This document shows, one piece after another, positions 11,870 to 24,124 of a DNA stretch of 64,000 nt. Each line of letters begins with the position of its first letter. The first letter of the stretch is position 1. The stretch lies in NCBI GenBank assembly GCA_028641055.1, contig CM054060.1, forward strand, positions 310,358,949 through 310,422,948. The letters are read 5' to 3'. Below the pieces are notes generated by a model. It was given only the letters and a program-made list of their open reading frames with translations, was not told where the DNA came from and did no database searches. Both the position numbers and the translations under genes were made by a program. The DNA is from Alopecurus myosuroides. Lineage: Eukaryota; Streptophyta; Magnoliopsida; Poales; Poaceae.

Positions 11870-14800
11870 TGTAACACCCGGGGTGTTCCCCCTAAGTTAG
11901 AAGTTGGTTGTTTTTCTTTTTTGCTTTGCATCATATGCATTGCACCATGTTTTCAAAACAACTGAAAAGTTCAAAACAATTTAAACTTTCAAAACATGTC
12001 CAAAATTTCCAATTAACAGTTGCAAACTAAACAACTCAAATTGTTTTTCAATAGTTTGAAGTTGACTTTATTTAAATTGCTTGTTAAATAAAAATTCCTT
12101 TTTATCAACACCCAAATGGTAATTTCAAATTCAAATCAAATCAATCATAATTGGCATGTTCCAATTGTGGTTTAAAGATTAAAATCTTCCAAACATTTTA
12201 AACTCACTAAGTTTTCATAGTGTTTGATCTTATTAAATAAAACTTGTTTATTTTAAAAATCAAAGCTATGTGAAACCCTAATTGAAAATTCAACTAACAA
12301 ATTAAAATCAAATTAATTTTTCAATTATTTTTCTTTGAAATAAAGGTTAATATTGCTTTGACATTACTGTTTTGAAATTTTTTTCCTAAAAAGTTAAATT
12401 CCCAAAAACCTATTCCTTTCTCTCTCTCTTTTTCTTTCCTACAAGCAAAAAAAAAGAAAGGAAGAAAAATAAAAAGGAAAAGGTGAGCTGTGGGGAGGCA
12501 GACCAGCCCACCAGCCTTTTCCCCCTTCCCCCAGCCCACCAAACCATCTAGGCCCAACCACCTCCTTCCCCCACCTCCGTACGACTCTCTGTCGTTTTCC
12601 CTCTGAAGAAAAGCAACAGCACGCACCACCACCTCCCCCCCCATGTGCACCTGCCCCTCCTTATCATCCCCTACCTCCTCCAAACCCTAGGCCGCACCTT
12701 CCTCCCTCCTCCTTCTCCCATCCGCCGCCATCCTTCCTTTCCCCCTCGGATCCCCCTCCAAAACCGCTGCTTTTTCTTCTGAAACTACTGAACCCGAAGA
12801 GAAAGCCGCCATGGCCGTGGGATGACGGTGACGCAACGGCGGCTGTGGTCGTCGTCGGGGGCGGTTCTCAGCGGGAAAGGAATCCCCGCAACGTCGCCAC
12901 CCTCCTCGAAACCGCAGCGGCCGCCGGGAGCAACCACACCGTCCACGCCATCGAGTTCATGTCGCTGCTGCACACCTCATCGCCACCTTCTGCTTCTCGA
13001 CAGCATCCGGTGAGCACCCCCCTTCCTCCTCCCTCTTATCCCTCCTGTATCTGCACACTCCGCACGCACACAGCACGTACACCTTCCACGGCGAGCAGCA
13101 CAGCAGCGGCAACTCGCGAGTCGTCGCCGGCCTCTCCCCGTCGCGACCAAGTTCAGAAGAACTGAACTTTTGTGATTCAGTTACAGTTAACGCGCGGACT
13201 GAAACTCAACCCCCCCCCCCCCACAGCCCCTTACCTGTCACGAAAGCAGCAGCAGCGCAGTGGTAGCACCCATTCCGCGCGCTGGGGGAGACCCAGGTTC
13301 GATCACCCGCGGGCGCATAAAAGCCCCCCTTTTTTTTGATTTGTCACGCGCGCAGCCCCAGGCCCACTGGTCATTGACCGTGTGCGCCACCTCACCCGCA
13401 CCCACCTCGCTGGCACTGGCCCCGCACGGCAGAGGCACAGGGCCAGTGTGCTCTGTGTGTAAAACACCCCAGGGGCCTGTCTAAAAATCCTGTTTTCCTC
13501 TAAGTCCTCAGAAATAACAGATTGGCCCCTGTGATTTAAAGTGCTTGTAAATAATTCATAAAACCTCCAAATTTAACATGTAAAATATGTTTTTCAGTCA
13601 AAATTCAATGAACTATCTGATTATCAACTTTGTTTTGCAATTTGGACAATTAAAATTAAGGTTATTTAATAATCCTTAAAAATGACAAACTAAATGGCAT
13701 AATTAAATAACTTTCAAATAGTTGCTCCAAATTAAATACTCAAAGCATGAAATCCATCCAAAATTAAATGCCACACCTGAATATCAACTTTGTTTTCTGG
13801 TTTGCAACATTTAAATTGGATATTTGCTTCACCTCTTGTTTAATGCATTTAAATTGGTAATATGCTTAACTAAATCATTTAAAATTGTTTTCCAACAAAT
13901 AAAATATGTTTTCCATCCAAAATTTCATGCTCTTCCCAAATATAACATTTGTTTTCTGTTTTGAACATTTCAAATCGTTTCAAAATTCAAATTCAAACAA
14001 TTCATTACAAATTTGATTAAATTCATAACTAATTCAAATTTAATTCAAATGGCACCTATAAAATATGTTTTCCATGCCAAATTGAACCACCTTTTCAAAT
14101 ATAACCTTTGTTTCATGTTTTGAATAATTAGAATTGGTTAAATAATTTAAACCTTGTTTAAATCATTTAAAATTGCTAAATTCATAACTTGGTCAAATTA
14201 AATTCTTTTTGGACATATAAAATATGTTTTCAAACCAGAAAATTATAATCTTTCCAAATATGAATTTTACTTAATGTTTTGAACAAATAAAAATTCAAAT
14301 AAATTCATAATTGAATTAAATTCATTTAAATCTTGTTTAAACTTGTTTAATTCATAATTAATTCATTCTAATTCCTTATTCAACAAATGAAATATGTATT
14401 CCATCTAAAATTTTGTGTTCTTTCCAAATATAAATTTTGTTATCTGTTTTGAACAATTATAATGGGTGAAAACAATAAATGCTTGTGTAACTCATTTAAG
14501 AAGCCAAATTTCACAACTTAATAAATAAATTTCCAAACTTGGTAAATAACATTTCAAATTGAATCCCTTGTTGTTTTCTCATTGTTGTCCTCATCCATGC
14601 ATCATTCTAATCAACTTTCACATGATGGTTATTTGTAGATCATTTAATTCAACATTAATTCATGGGCTTTTCCAGATGCAATCATAATTGCATATGGGCC
14701 CATTTAAATATGATTACCATATCAACTGGTTTACTTTGATGCATCAATTAATTGTCATGCATCCATATCTTGATCATGCTGGATCTTTTGCCGTAGAAGT

Positions 14801-16501
14801 AATTGTTGCATCCGGTGTTTGTTCTAGTTCGTTGCTTCTTCACGGATAGGACGTTGAGATGATGTGAGCAACGACAAGTTCTGCGGATGTACCTCTACTT
14901 GCTGGATTCCAGGCAAGTATACTCACTTGCTGCCAAATGGCTGCCTTCACTTGTTACCGATTCTTTCCGTTGCCTTTATTCTAGCCTTATGATTCGATGC
15001 TTGTGTCTCGATCCTATTATATGTTTACCTTGCAGCCATGATATAGCCTTCCTTCCACTTCCTATTAACTGTTGTTTGTTTACCTTGTTGGCCCTCGTGT
15101 CGTAGTTGCATGCTTAGTGTTGTTTGCGCTCACGTCTTGTTGTCCGTCTTATCACCTGTTTAGTTTGATAGTTGGGTTTCAACTTAATCAACAACATGTT
15201 AATGTTTTGGGTAATAATAATTTGATGATAAGGCACCGGCAGGAGGCCCGGCGTGGTTTTGAGGCCTGCTAGTGTCGACCCTAATTAGGAAAAGGGTCTT
15301 GTCTACTGATCCATGATGAGCGCACTAATCGCATGTGGGAAGCGAGTATGGGCGCCCCCCGCAATTCTGATTCGATTCGCATCTCGTCCAAATCGCCTCA
15401 TTTAGTTCGGGTTTTCCATTTGCCGCATGCATATGCAGGTGCGAACCCTTGGCGCCAGGGTGGAACTTTTGTAGTCGGCATTTAGGGAGACACGTTCTTA
15501 GAGTGCTATGAGGGTCCCCTTTTCTTCGTGGGGCTTGACTAGCCGTGCGCTCAACTGCACGGGGTTCTTTGGGCTTGATGCGAAGAAGAGTTGGGTTGTG
15601 TTGAGTACCTCGCTTGGTGGGTTTGATCCCCGTCTGGCGGGATATTCTTACGTGTACGGCCAAATTGGTGCATCCCTGCAGGGTTAAATCTTCTCGAGAA
15701 GCCGTGTTTTCCGCGGTTATGGATGACTTGGTGAAAGTACTGGCTAACAAGTACTCAGAACAACTTACACCTAACTAATGATAACTTGACTAGTAATAGT
15801 TTTGTTGACACAATAACTTGAACCATCATTAATCCAACTATGTGAGTTATCCTCGGATTGCTTCTTTGGATAAGGGGCGAGATCCAGGATGGGTTTGTTT
15901 GATGGTAGTTGTAGTTGGTTACGATACGCTATCTTATCCCCCTCTTTTAGCCGGATGTTGTATCGAGTCTCTGTAGTTAGTCAGTGCAGCCCGCTGCCGC
16001 TTCTTTGCAATAATCCTTTCCTTTCCGTTGAACCCAAAGTATTTGTATCTTGTGATGATTGGTTACGCTGGTATCTTGTGAGTATGGTTTATCCACTTGC
16101 CAGTACTTAACCGTACTGACCCACGAATCCCTTTCGTGGCTGCATATTCCACATTGCAGTCAGCAGGTTTGAAGTCTGACGATGTTAGCTTGGGAATCCC
16201 TCCGGCTTGGCCTGGGCAGGGATTGGACGCCATCGGTTATCTTCAGGACTCTTAGTCCAATTTGTATCTTGTCCGTAGCCGGACGCTATGTTGTTTCTTC
16301 CGCTGTTATTTGGATCTTTGTATTGTATCAGTTGTATCCTTGGCTCGTTTGAGTCTTCTTGTATATATCTTTTCTGTTGTTGTTGCGGAATATTCGTGAA
16401 CTGTTGTAATGTTATCACAAGTGGCAACCTGGAAGCGGTTATTATGTGGATTTTGGCGGGAATGCTGAAATCTGCATAGTGCCCGATCCCGGGGCGTCAC
16501 A
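11870..16501 (+). repeat. LARD1 5' LTR
   Basis: TG...CA-bounded, 4632 bp. The order is an AT-rich arm, a GC/CT-rich block (about 12420-13480) with the pol III-like module at 13253-13337, a long AT-rich stretch (13500-14700) with recurring AAATATGTTTTCC-type motifs, and a mixed 3' part (14760-16501) conserved with LARD2. No protein is supported; ORFs of 60-140 codons here are unrelated in different frames. Confidence 0.9.
13253..13337 (+). promoter_or_regulatory. Pol III-like module (A box, B box, T-run) in LARD1 5' LTR
   Basis: An A-box-like AGCGCAGTGGTAGC lies at 13253-13266, a B-box-like AGGTTCGATCACC at 13295-13307, and a T8 run at 13330-13337. Order and spacing fit a tRNA-derived SINE head with a pol III terminator. 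The T arm does not pair well, so it is not a functional tRNA gene. The B box here carries one extra base relative to the copy in the 3' LTR. Confidence 0.55.
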
Positions 16502-17000
16502 AATGGTATCAGAGCATGGTTTCCGATTCCCGATATTGTTTCGATACGAATGGTTATCGAAGCAACGGGTCCGCAAAGCCTGTAGAATAACCTCGCTAAC
16601 GGTCGTTGTTTCTAGAGTGTCAAAAAACTATTTCTGCTAAACTATTTTGGAAAACACCTCAATAGGATTCTTGTTTTCTCCTTATCTCTATTCTATTTCC
16701 CCTCCCATCTTAATTGTTTTGGAGTCTCCCCCTCTTGTCTATCTTTCAAAGTGTTAGGATCCTACGTGCGTGGACGTTTTCTGAGCCTTTAACCTAATAG
16801 GTTCGATCATCGGAAGATTCCTGGTGGAAGAACATCGTCATCAGCCCGAGCAAGAATCTCTTGTTAGTGGTGTCGAGAAGCCCTTGTTAGTGGTGTCGAG
16901 GAGATCAACTGGAAGCATGAAGGATCGATAGTCGAACTTCTTCCCCTCCCGGGTTAGCAGGTGGATTGCGAGGGCGCAATCCCTTGTTAGTGGTGTCGTC
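16502..17000 (+). other. LARD1 internal domain, 499 bp, non-coding
   Basis: It begins AA then TGGTATCAGAGC (16504-16515), the usual plant initiator-Met primer-binding site. No gag, pol or long ORF follows. The motif CTTGTTAGTGGTGTCG occurs at 16860-16875, 16883-16898 and 16983-16998; the last copy ends two bases before the 3' LTR. That position should hold a polypurine tract, and none is visible. The nearest purine-rich stretch (about 16896-16925) is some 75 bp upstream. Confidence 0.88.
16504..16515 (+). promoter_or_regulatory. LARD1 primer-binding site (tRNA-iMet type)
   Basis: TGGTATCAGAGC is complementary to the 3' part of initiator-Met tRNA and lies two bases after the 5' LTR end. It fixes the element's orientation as plus. 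Confidence 0.9.
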
Positions 17001-20000
17001 TGTAACACCTGGGGTGTTCCCCCTAAGTTAGAAGTTGGTTGTTTTTCTTTTTTGCTTTGCATCACATGCATCATATGCATTGCACCATGTTTTCAAAACA
17101 ACTGAAAAGTTCAAACCAATTTAAACTTTCAAAACATGTCCAAAATTTCCAATTAACAGTTGCAAACTAAACAACTCAAATCGTTTTTCAATAGTTTGAA
17201 GTTGAATTTATTTAAATTGCTTGTTAAATAAAAATTCCTTTTTATCAACACCCAAATGGTAATTTCAAATTCAAATCAAATCAATCATAATTGGCATGTT
17301 CCAATTGTGGTTTAAAGATTAAAATCTTCCAAACATTTTAAACTCACTAAGTTTTCATAGTGTTTGATCTTATTAAATAAAACTTGTTTATTTTAAAAAT
17401 CAAAGCTATGTGAAACCCTAATTGAAAATTCAACTAACAAATTAAAATCAAATTAATATTTCAATTTCTTTCTTTGAAATAAAGGTTAACATTGCTTTGA
17501 CATTACTGTTTTGAAAATTATTTCCTAAAAAGTTAAATTCCCAAAAACCTATTCCTTTCTCTCTCTCTTTTTCTTTCCTACAAGCAAAAAAAAGAAAGGA
17601 AGATAAATAAAAAGGAAAAGTTGAGCTGTGGGGAGGCAGGCCAGCCCACCAGCCTTTTCCCCCTTCCCCCAGCCCACCAAACCATCTAGGCCCAACCACC
17701 TCCTTCCCCCACCTCCGTACGACTCTCTGTCGTTTTCCCTTTGAAGAAAAGCAACAGCACGCACCACCACCTCCCCCCCATGTGCACCTGCCCCTCCTTA
17801 TCATCCCCTACCTCCTCCAAACCCTAGGCCGCACCTTCCTCCCTCCTCCTTCTCCCATCCGCCGCCATCCTTCCTTTCCCCCTCGGATCCCCCTCCAAAA
17901 CCGCTGCTTTTTCTTCTGAAACTACTAAACCCGAAGAGAAAGCCGCCATGGCCGTGGGATGACGGTGACGCAACGGCAGCTGTGGTCGTCGTCGGGGGCG
18001 GTTCTCAGCGGGAACGGAATCCCCGCAACGTCGCCACCCTCCTCGACACCGCAGCGGCCGCCGGGAGCAACCACACCGTCCACGCCATCGAGTTCATGTC
18101 GCTGCTGCACACCTCATCGCCACCTTCTGCTTCTCGATAGCAGCCGATGCGCATCCCCCTTCCTCCTCCCTCTTATCCCTCCTGTATCTGCACACTTCGC
18201 ACGCACACAGCACGTACACCTTCCACGGCGAGCAGCACAGCAGCGGCAACTCGCGAGTCGTCGCCGGCATCTCCCCGTCGCGACCAAGTTCAGAAGAACT
18301 GAACTTTTGCGATTCAGTTACAGTTAACGCGTGGACTGAAACTCAACCCCCCCCCCACAGCCCCTTACCTGTCACGAAAGCAGCAGCAGCGCAGTGGTAG
18401 CACCCGTTCCGCGCGCTGGGGGAGACCCAGGTTCGATCCCCGCGGGCGCATAAAAGCCCCCCTTTTTTTTGATTTGCCACGCGCGCAGCCCCAGGCCCAC
18501 TGGTCATTGACCGTGTGCGCCACCTCACCCACACCCACCTCGCTGGCACTGGCCCCGCACGGCAGAGGCACAGGGCCAGTGTGCTCTGTGTGTAAAACAC
18601 CCCAGGGGCCTGTCTAAAAATCCTATTTTCCTCTAAGTCCTCAGAAATAACAGATTGGCCCCTGTGATTTAAAGTGCTTGTAAATAATTCATACAACCTC
18701 CAAATTTAACATGTAAAATATGTTTTTCAGTCAAAATTCAATGAACTATCTGATTATCAACTTTGTTTTGCAATTTGGACAATTAAAATTAAGGTTATTT
18801 AATAATCCTTAAAAATGACAAACTAAATGGCATAATTAAATAACTTTCAAATAGTTGCTCCAAATTAAATACTCAAAGCATGAAATCCATCCAAAATTAA
18901 ATGCCACACCTGAATATCAACTTTGTTTTCTGGTTTGCAACATTTAAATTGGATATTTGCTTCACCTCTTGTTTAATGCATTTAAATTGGTAATATGCTT
19001 AACTAAATCATTTAAAATTGTTTTCCAACAAATAAAATATGTTTTCCATCCAAAATTTCATGCTCTTCCCAAACATAACATTTGTTTTCTGTTTTGAACA
19101 TTTCAAATCGTTTCAAAATTCAAATTCAAACAATTCATTACAAATTTGATTAAATTCATAACTAATTCAAATTTAATTCAAATGGCACCTATAAAATATG
19201 TTTTCCATGCCAAATTGAACCACCTTTTCAAATATAACCTTTGTTTCATGTTTTGAATAATTAGAATTGGTTAAATAATTTAAACCTTGTTTAAATCATT
19301 TAAAATTGCTAAATTCATAACTTGGTCAAATTAAATTCTTTTTGGACATATAAAATATGTTTTCAAACCAGAAAATTATAATCTTTCCAAATATGAATTT
19401 TACTTAATGTTTTGAACAAATAAAAATTCAAATAAATTCATAATTGAATTAAATTCATTTAAATCTTGTTTAAACTTGTTTAATTCATAATTAATTCATT
19501 CTAATTCCTTATTCAACAAATGAAATATGTATTCCATCTAAAATTTTGTGTTCTTTCCAAATATAAATTTTGTTATCTGTTTTGAACAATTATAATGGGT
19601 GAAAACAATAAATGCTTGTGTAACTCATTTAAGAAGCCAAATTTCACAACTTAATAAATAAATTTCCAAACTTGGTAAATAACATTTCAAATTGAATCCC
19701 TTGTTGTTTTCTCATTGTTGTCCTCATCCATGCATCATTCTAATCAACTTTCACATAATGGTTATTTGTAGATCATTTAATTCAACATTAATTCATGGGC
19801 TTTTCCAGATGCAATCATAATTGCATATGGGCCCATTTAAATATGATTACCATATCAACTGGTTTACTTTGATGCATCAATTAATTGTCATGCATCCATA
19901 TCTTGATCATGCTGGATCTTTTGCCGTAGAAGTAATTGTTGCATCCGGTGTTTGTTCTAGTTCGTTGCTTCTTCACGGATAGGACGTTGAGATGATGTGA

Positions 20001-21634
20001 GCAACGACAAGTTCTGCGGATGTACCTCTACTTGCTGGATTCCAGGCAAGTATACTCACTTGCTGCCAAATGGCTGCCTTCACTTGTTACCGATTCTTTC
20101 CGTTGCCTTTATTCTAGCCTTATGATTCGATGCTTGTGTCTCGATCCTATTATATGTTTACCTTGCAGCCATGATATAGCCTTCCTTCCACTTCCTATTA
20201 ACTGTTGTTTGTTTACCTTGTTGGCCCTCGTGTCGTAGTTGCATGCTTAGTGTTGTTTGCGCTCACGTCTTGTTGTCCGTCTTATCACCTGTTTAGTTTG
20301 ATAGTTGGGTTTCAACTTAATCAACAACATGTTAATGTTTTGGGTAATAATAATTTGATGATAAGGCACCGGCAGGAGGCCCGGCGTGGTTTTGAGGCCT
20401 GCTAGTGTCGACCCTAATTAGGAAAAGGGTCTTGTCTACTGATCCATGATGAGCGCACTAACCGCATGTGGGAAGCGAGTATGGGCGCCCCCCGCAATTC
20501 TGATTCGATTCGCATCTCGTCCAAATCGCCTCATTTAGTTCGGGTTTTCCATTTGCCGCATGCATATGCAGGTGCGAACCCTTGGCGCCAGGGTGGAACT
20601 TTTGTAGTCGGCATTTAGGGAGACATGTTCTTAGAGTGCTATGAGGGTCCCCTTTTCTTCGTGGGGCTTGACTAGCCGTGCGCTCAACTGCACGGGGTTC
20701 TTTGGGCTTGATGCGAAGAAGAGTTGGGTTGTGTTGAGTACCTCGCTTGGTGGGTTTGATCCCCGTCTGGCGGGATATTCTTACGTGTACGGCCAAATGG
20801 GTGCATCCCTGTAGGGTTAAATCTTCTCGAGAAGCCGTGTTTTCCGCGGTTATGGATGACTTGGTGAAAGTACTGGCTAACAAGTACTCAAAACAACTTA
20901 CACCTAACTAATGATAACTTGACTAGTAATAGTTTTGTTGACACAATAACTTGAACCATCATTAATCCAACTGTGTGAGTTATCCTCGGTTTGCTTCTTT
21001 GGATAAGGGGCGAGATCCAGGATGGGTTTGTTTGATGGTAGTTGTAGTTGGTTACGATACGCTATCTTATCCCCCTCTTTTAGCCGGATGTTGTATCGAG
21101 TCTCTGTAGTTAGTCAGTGCAGCCCGCTGTCGCTTCTTTGCAATAATCCTTTCCTTTCCGTTGAACCCAAAGTATTTGTATCTTGTGATGATTGGTTACG
21201 CTGGTATCTTGTGAGTATGGTTTATCCACTTGCCAGTACTTAACCGTACTGACCCACGAATCCCTTTCGTGGCTGCATATTCCACATTGCAGTCAGCAGG
21301 TTTGAAGTCTGACGACGTTAGCTTGGGAATCCCTCCGGCTTGGCCTGGGCAGGGATTGGACGCCATCGGTTATCTTCAGGACTCTTAGTCCAATTTGTAT
21401 CTTGTCCGTAGCCGGACGCTATGTTGTTTCTTCCGCTGTTATTTGGATCTTTGTATTGTATCAGTTGTATCCTTGGCTCGTTTGAGTCTTCTTGTATATA
21501 TCTTTTCTGTTGTTTTTGCGGAATATTCGTGAACTCTTGTAATGTTATCACAAGTGGCAACCTGGAAGCGGTTATTATGTGGATTTTGGCGGGAATGCTG
21601 AAATCTGCATAGTGCCCGATCCCGGGGCGTCACA
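17001..21634 (+). repeat. LARD1 3' LTR
   Basis: 4634 bp, collinear with the 5' LTR over its whole length and ending GGGGCGTCACA at 21634. Visible differences include an inserted ATGCATCA-type unit near 17065, a shorter C-run near 18350 and scattered substitutions. Confidence 0.9.
18388..18470 (+). promoter_or_regulatory. Pol III-like module in LARD1 3' LTR
   Basis: The A box AGCGCAGTGGTAGC is at 18388-18401, the B box AGGTTCGATCCCC at 18429-18441, and the T8 run at 18463-18470. This B box matches the GGTTCGANNCC consensus exactly. Confidence 0.58.
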
Positions 21635-22638
21635 AGGGCTACCAATTAAATGGCTGCATGGACCAATTAGGGCTGGTCAAATGGACCAGTGGGACACTCT
21701 TGGCCGTGATGGATATGTGGGCCCCTTAGTGGGACCCTCTGGAACCTTCTAAAACATTCTGACACTCTGTCGGAAAATCCTGAACTTTTTCCGAAATCCT
21801 GTAATCACTTTGCCAGATATGAATCTTTACCTCCGGACCATTCTAGAGCTCCTTGTGATGTATAGGATCTCATCCGGGACTCTGAACAATATTGGGACTC
21901 CAACTCATATTCCCGTATCTACCCTAAGCATCAATGGACCTTAAGTGTGTCACTCTACGGTTAGCGAATAATGCAGACATGATCGAGACACCTCTCTGAT
22001 CAATAGTCAACAGCGGGATCTGGAGTTAAGTAATGACTCCTACATATTCAACGATGACCTTGTGAACGTGTGAACCGTAAACGTCGTAACCAATTCCTTT
22101 GTTCTCATGATATTTTATTTGTCCGAGATCCGATCATCAGTATCAACTATACCTAGTTCGATCTCGTTTCCGACAAGTACTCTTTACTCATTCTGAGATA
22201 TGACATCCTTGTGACCTAGTCACATGCTTCCAAGCGGTGCCAATGTGATATCACCAAGAGGGACCAGAGTATATCTCTCCGTCATTTGGATTAACAAATC
22301 CCACTCTCGATCCATGAGCCTCTACTAATACTTTTGGAGTACCCAATGCCACCTTTATAGTCACCCCGCTACGGTGTGATGTTCGATGTCATCTAATCAC
22401 TCTTCCGGTGTTAGTGATTGACATGATCTCATGGTTTAAGGATTAGAGTTACTTCGTATGTGTTTGATATAATAATGTAAACTTAATGACTTGATCACAT
22501 TGCTACACTTACTATGGTTGTGTGTTCATCACATCATTCTCCTAATGACGTGATCCCGTTATTGACAACATCCAATGTTCATGGTTAGGAAACCTTAATC
22601 ATCTGTCAATCAACGAGCTAGTTAAATGAGAGGCATTA
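21635..22638 (-). mobile_element. Copia 1 3' LTR, middle segment (segment 2 of 3)
   Basis: Minus-strand BARE/Angela-like LTR sequence, including the stretch read as AACGGGATCACGTCATTAGG. It lies between LARD1 on the left and gypsy 1 on the right. Bases 22634-22638 (CATTA) are the left target-site duplication of gypsy 1. There is no coding content. Confidence 0.8.
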
Positions 22639-24036
22639 TGATACGTCGAAAACGTATCTCCTTTTCCGAACACTTTTCTTATTGTTTTCCTCTAAACTTG
22701 TGTGTTTTGAATGCAACTAACACGGGCTAACGCTGTTTTCAGCAGAATTACCTTGGTGTCTTGTTTTTGTGCAGAAAAATCAACTTTTGGGAAATTGCTC
22801 AGAAAAGACCCCATTGGTCTTAAACCACCGGAAGACCCCGGGAGCCAGAAGGGGCCAGAAGAGGGGCCAGAGGGGGGCCACACCACCCCCTAGCGCGCCC
22901 CTCCTAGGCCACGCCACCTGGTGGTGTGGGCCACCCAGAGACCCCCTCGGGCTCCCCTTTCGACTACAAACTTCCTGCAACCCTAAAACCCGAGGGGGTT
23001 TGTCATATTCCATAGAAACACAACAGGGCGCCGCCGCCACCCCGAACCTCGATTCGGGGATGAGAAGTTCCTGTTCTAGCGCCCTGCCGGGACGAGGAAT
23101 TGGAGGAGATCATCTCCATCGTCATCACCAATGCCTCTCCAACGACCATTCATGTTTCCCCATCCATGTGTGAGTAATTCCCTCGCTGTAGGCTGAAGGG
23201 GATGGTAGGGATTGGATGATATTGTTCATGTAATAATGTCGTGATTGTTAGGGCATAGTGCCTAGTATCCTCTATTAGTGCTATTGACATTGTTGCAACT
23301 TGTTATGCTTATTGCTTGTCACTTTTGGCCCGAGTGCCATGATCTTAGATCTGAACATGTTATTGAATCAGGATGATAATTATTGTTTCTTGATCATACC
23401 TGCAAGTTGTTTACACATATCGTTGTCCGGAACCCGAGGCCCCAAAGTGACAGAAATTGGGACAACCGGAGGGGATGGCTGTGATGTGAGGATCACATGT
23501 GTTCACAAAGTGTTAATGCTTTGCTCCGGTGTTCTATTAAAAGGAAAACCTTAATTACCAGTAGTTCCCTTGAGGCCCCGCTGAAAACGGGCTGGTAGGA
23601 CAAAAGATGTTGTGCAAGTTCTCATTGCGAGCACATACGACTATTTACAAAACACATGCCTATGGTTACTTAATGCTTGGATGCTTTATCTTATTTATCT
23701 GCAATGCCCATGTCTTGATTATTATATGAACTATCTTATCCGTGCAACGCCCATTCATCTATCCCTATGCCTACAATATTTAATCCCGCTGTTTACTTCA
23801 AACACTACTGTTGTTGTTTTCATTTCACTGCTGCTATTATTTCACTACTGCTGCTACTATAAAACTGTTACTACTGATAAACCACTGCGAACAAGTCCAC
23901 TTTCAGGTGTAGGTGAATTGACAACTCACTTGTTAAGGCTCACAAATATTATTTGGCTCCCCTTGTGTCGAATCAATAAATTTGGGTTTTACTTCCCTCG
24001 AAGACTGTCGCGATCCCCTATACTTGTGGGTCATCA
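22639..24036 (+). repeat. Gypsy 1 5' LTR
   Basis: It begins TGATACGTCG and ends GGGTCATCA. It matches 39938-41333 along its length with scattered substitutions and a few small indels, so gypsy 1 is clearly older than LARD2. Confidence 0.92.
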
Positions 24037-24047
24037 AGACTATTTTC

Positions 24048-24065
24048 TGGCGCTGTTGCCGGGGA
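24048..24065 (+). promoter_or_regulatory. Gypsy 1 primer-binding site (tRNA-Asp type)
   Basis: TGGCGCTGTTGCCGGGGA is complementary to the 3' end of plant tRNA-Asp with one mismatch. It starts 11 bases past the LTR. Priming by tRNA-Asp is typical of the Athila lineage. Confidence 0.8.
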
Positions 24066-24124
24066 GCATAGCTTTATTTGCGAGCTCATCGGAGAGTACT
24101 ATTATCTACTGCCAATCATTCATC

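Larger units (their letters stand above)
11870..21634 (+). mobile_element. LARD1: non-autonomous LTR retrotransposon with 4.6-kb LTRs and a 499-bp interior
   Basis: The LTRs run from TGTAACACC to GGGGCGTCACA at 11870-16501 (4632 bp) and 17001-21634 (4634 bp). The interior is 16502-17000, starting with an initiator-Met primer site and containing no gag or pol. Flanks AGGGA (11865-11869) and AGGGC (21635-21639) are a 5-bp target-site duplication with one change. The LTRs differ by many substitutions and small indels (for example an extra ATGCATCA-like unit near 17065), so the copy is older than LARD2. The size class matches large retrotransposon derivatives such as Sukkula, but the LTR end does not match the Sukkula end as I remember it, and the interior is far shorter. 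Inserted in the copia 1 LTR. Confidence 0.9.

Noticed and set aside
13253..13337. Functional tRNA gene
   Set aside because: The boxes are present but the acceptor and T arms do not pair, so only a tRNA-derived promoter-like module is supported.
15235..15310. Possible hammerhead ribozyme near CTGATCCATGATGAGCGC in the LARD LTR
   Set aside because: The CTGATGA core is not intact and no paired GAAAC segment follows.
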